NCBI GenBank assembly: GCA_903838095.1
Contig: CAILXE010000285.1
Location: 1 to 5,854 of the forward strand
Direction of reading: 5' to 3'
Length of the DNA: 5,854 nucleotides
From: an uncultured Chlorobiaceae bacterium
GTDB taxonomy: Bacteria > Bacteroidota > Chlorobiia > Chlorobiales > Chlorobiaceae
Below the pieces are notes generated by a model, which was not told the DNA's origin, did not search any database, and was given only the letters and a program-made list of their open reading frames with translations. Shown in pieces: positions 5,851-5,854 of this stretch; position 1 is the first letter of the stretch; the number at the start of each line of letters is the position of its first letter. The position numbers were made by a program, and so were the translations under genes.

Positions 5851-5854
5851 GTAA

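Noticed and set aside
1..5854. tRNA genes, CRISPR arrays, insertion-sequence ends, riboswitches
   Set aside because: I found no cloverleaf, no regularly spaced repeats, no transposase and no recognisable aptamer core.

Overview
The window looks like chromosomal DNA from a Gram-negative bacterium of roughly 50% GC. The coding style, and the general look of the alanine racemase, ComEA-like and cystathionine beta-synthase-like proteins, would suit the green sulfur bacteria (Chlorobi). That assignment is an inference from impression only, since there is no rRNA or other marker here. Several genes lack a clear Shine-Dalgarno sequence.

Layout. Positions 1-219 hold an open frame that runs in from the left edge and is not recognised. 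Positions 318-1356 hold two closely spaced plus-strand genes of lower GC (33-43% in sampled segments). The first encodes a soluble 82-residue protein and the second a 258-residue protein with one C-terminal membrane segment; neither is a recognised family. They look like an accessory cassette. Directly behind them, 1357-1515 is a start-less, 52% GC open frame that reads like the 3' remnant of an older gene. Positions 1527-4056 are a tight minus-strand operon transcribed as alr, then a membrane-anchored ComEA-like helix-hairpin-helix protein, then a degenerate PilM-like (actin-fold) protein. Its junctions are an ATGA overlap and a TAATG overlap, which suggests translational coupling. Positions 4057-4299 are a divergent control region with a candidate alr promoter, a short leader ORF and a paired ATTAAT palindrome. 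Positions 4300-5673 encode a cystathionine beta-synthase-like protein with a C-terminal CBS-domain pair. Positions 5674-5854 are non-coding, with a perfect 7-bp inverted repeat and a strong ribosome-binding site at the right edge, probably for a gene just outside the window.

The most striking item is the 4300-5673 gene. The fold and both CBS domains are intact, but the PLP Schiff-base lysine is a tyrosine, the PLP-phosphate loop is rewritten and the residue that contacts the pyridine nitrogen is a phenylalanine. It reads as a pseudoenzyme that kept its nucleotide-sensing domains, so it is more likely a regulator or binding protein than a cystathionine synthase. It is divergent from alr, a genuine PLP enzyme whose active-site residues are all present. 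The second point of interest is the pairing, within the alr operon, of a single-pass ComEA-like protein with a PilM-like protein, which recalls the PilM-PilN arrangement of type IV pilus and DNA-uptake machines.
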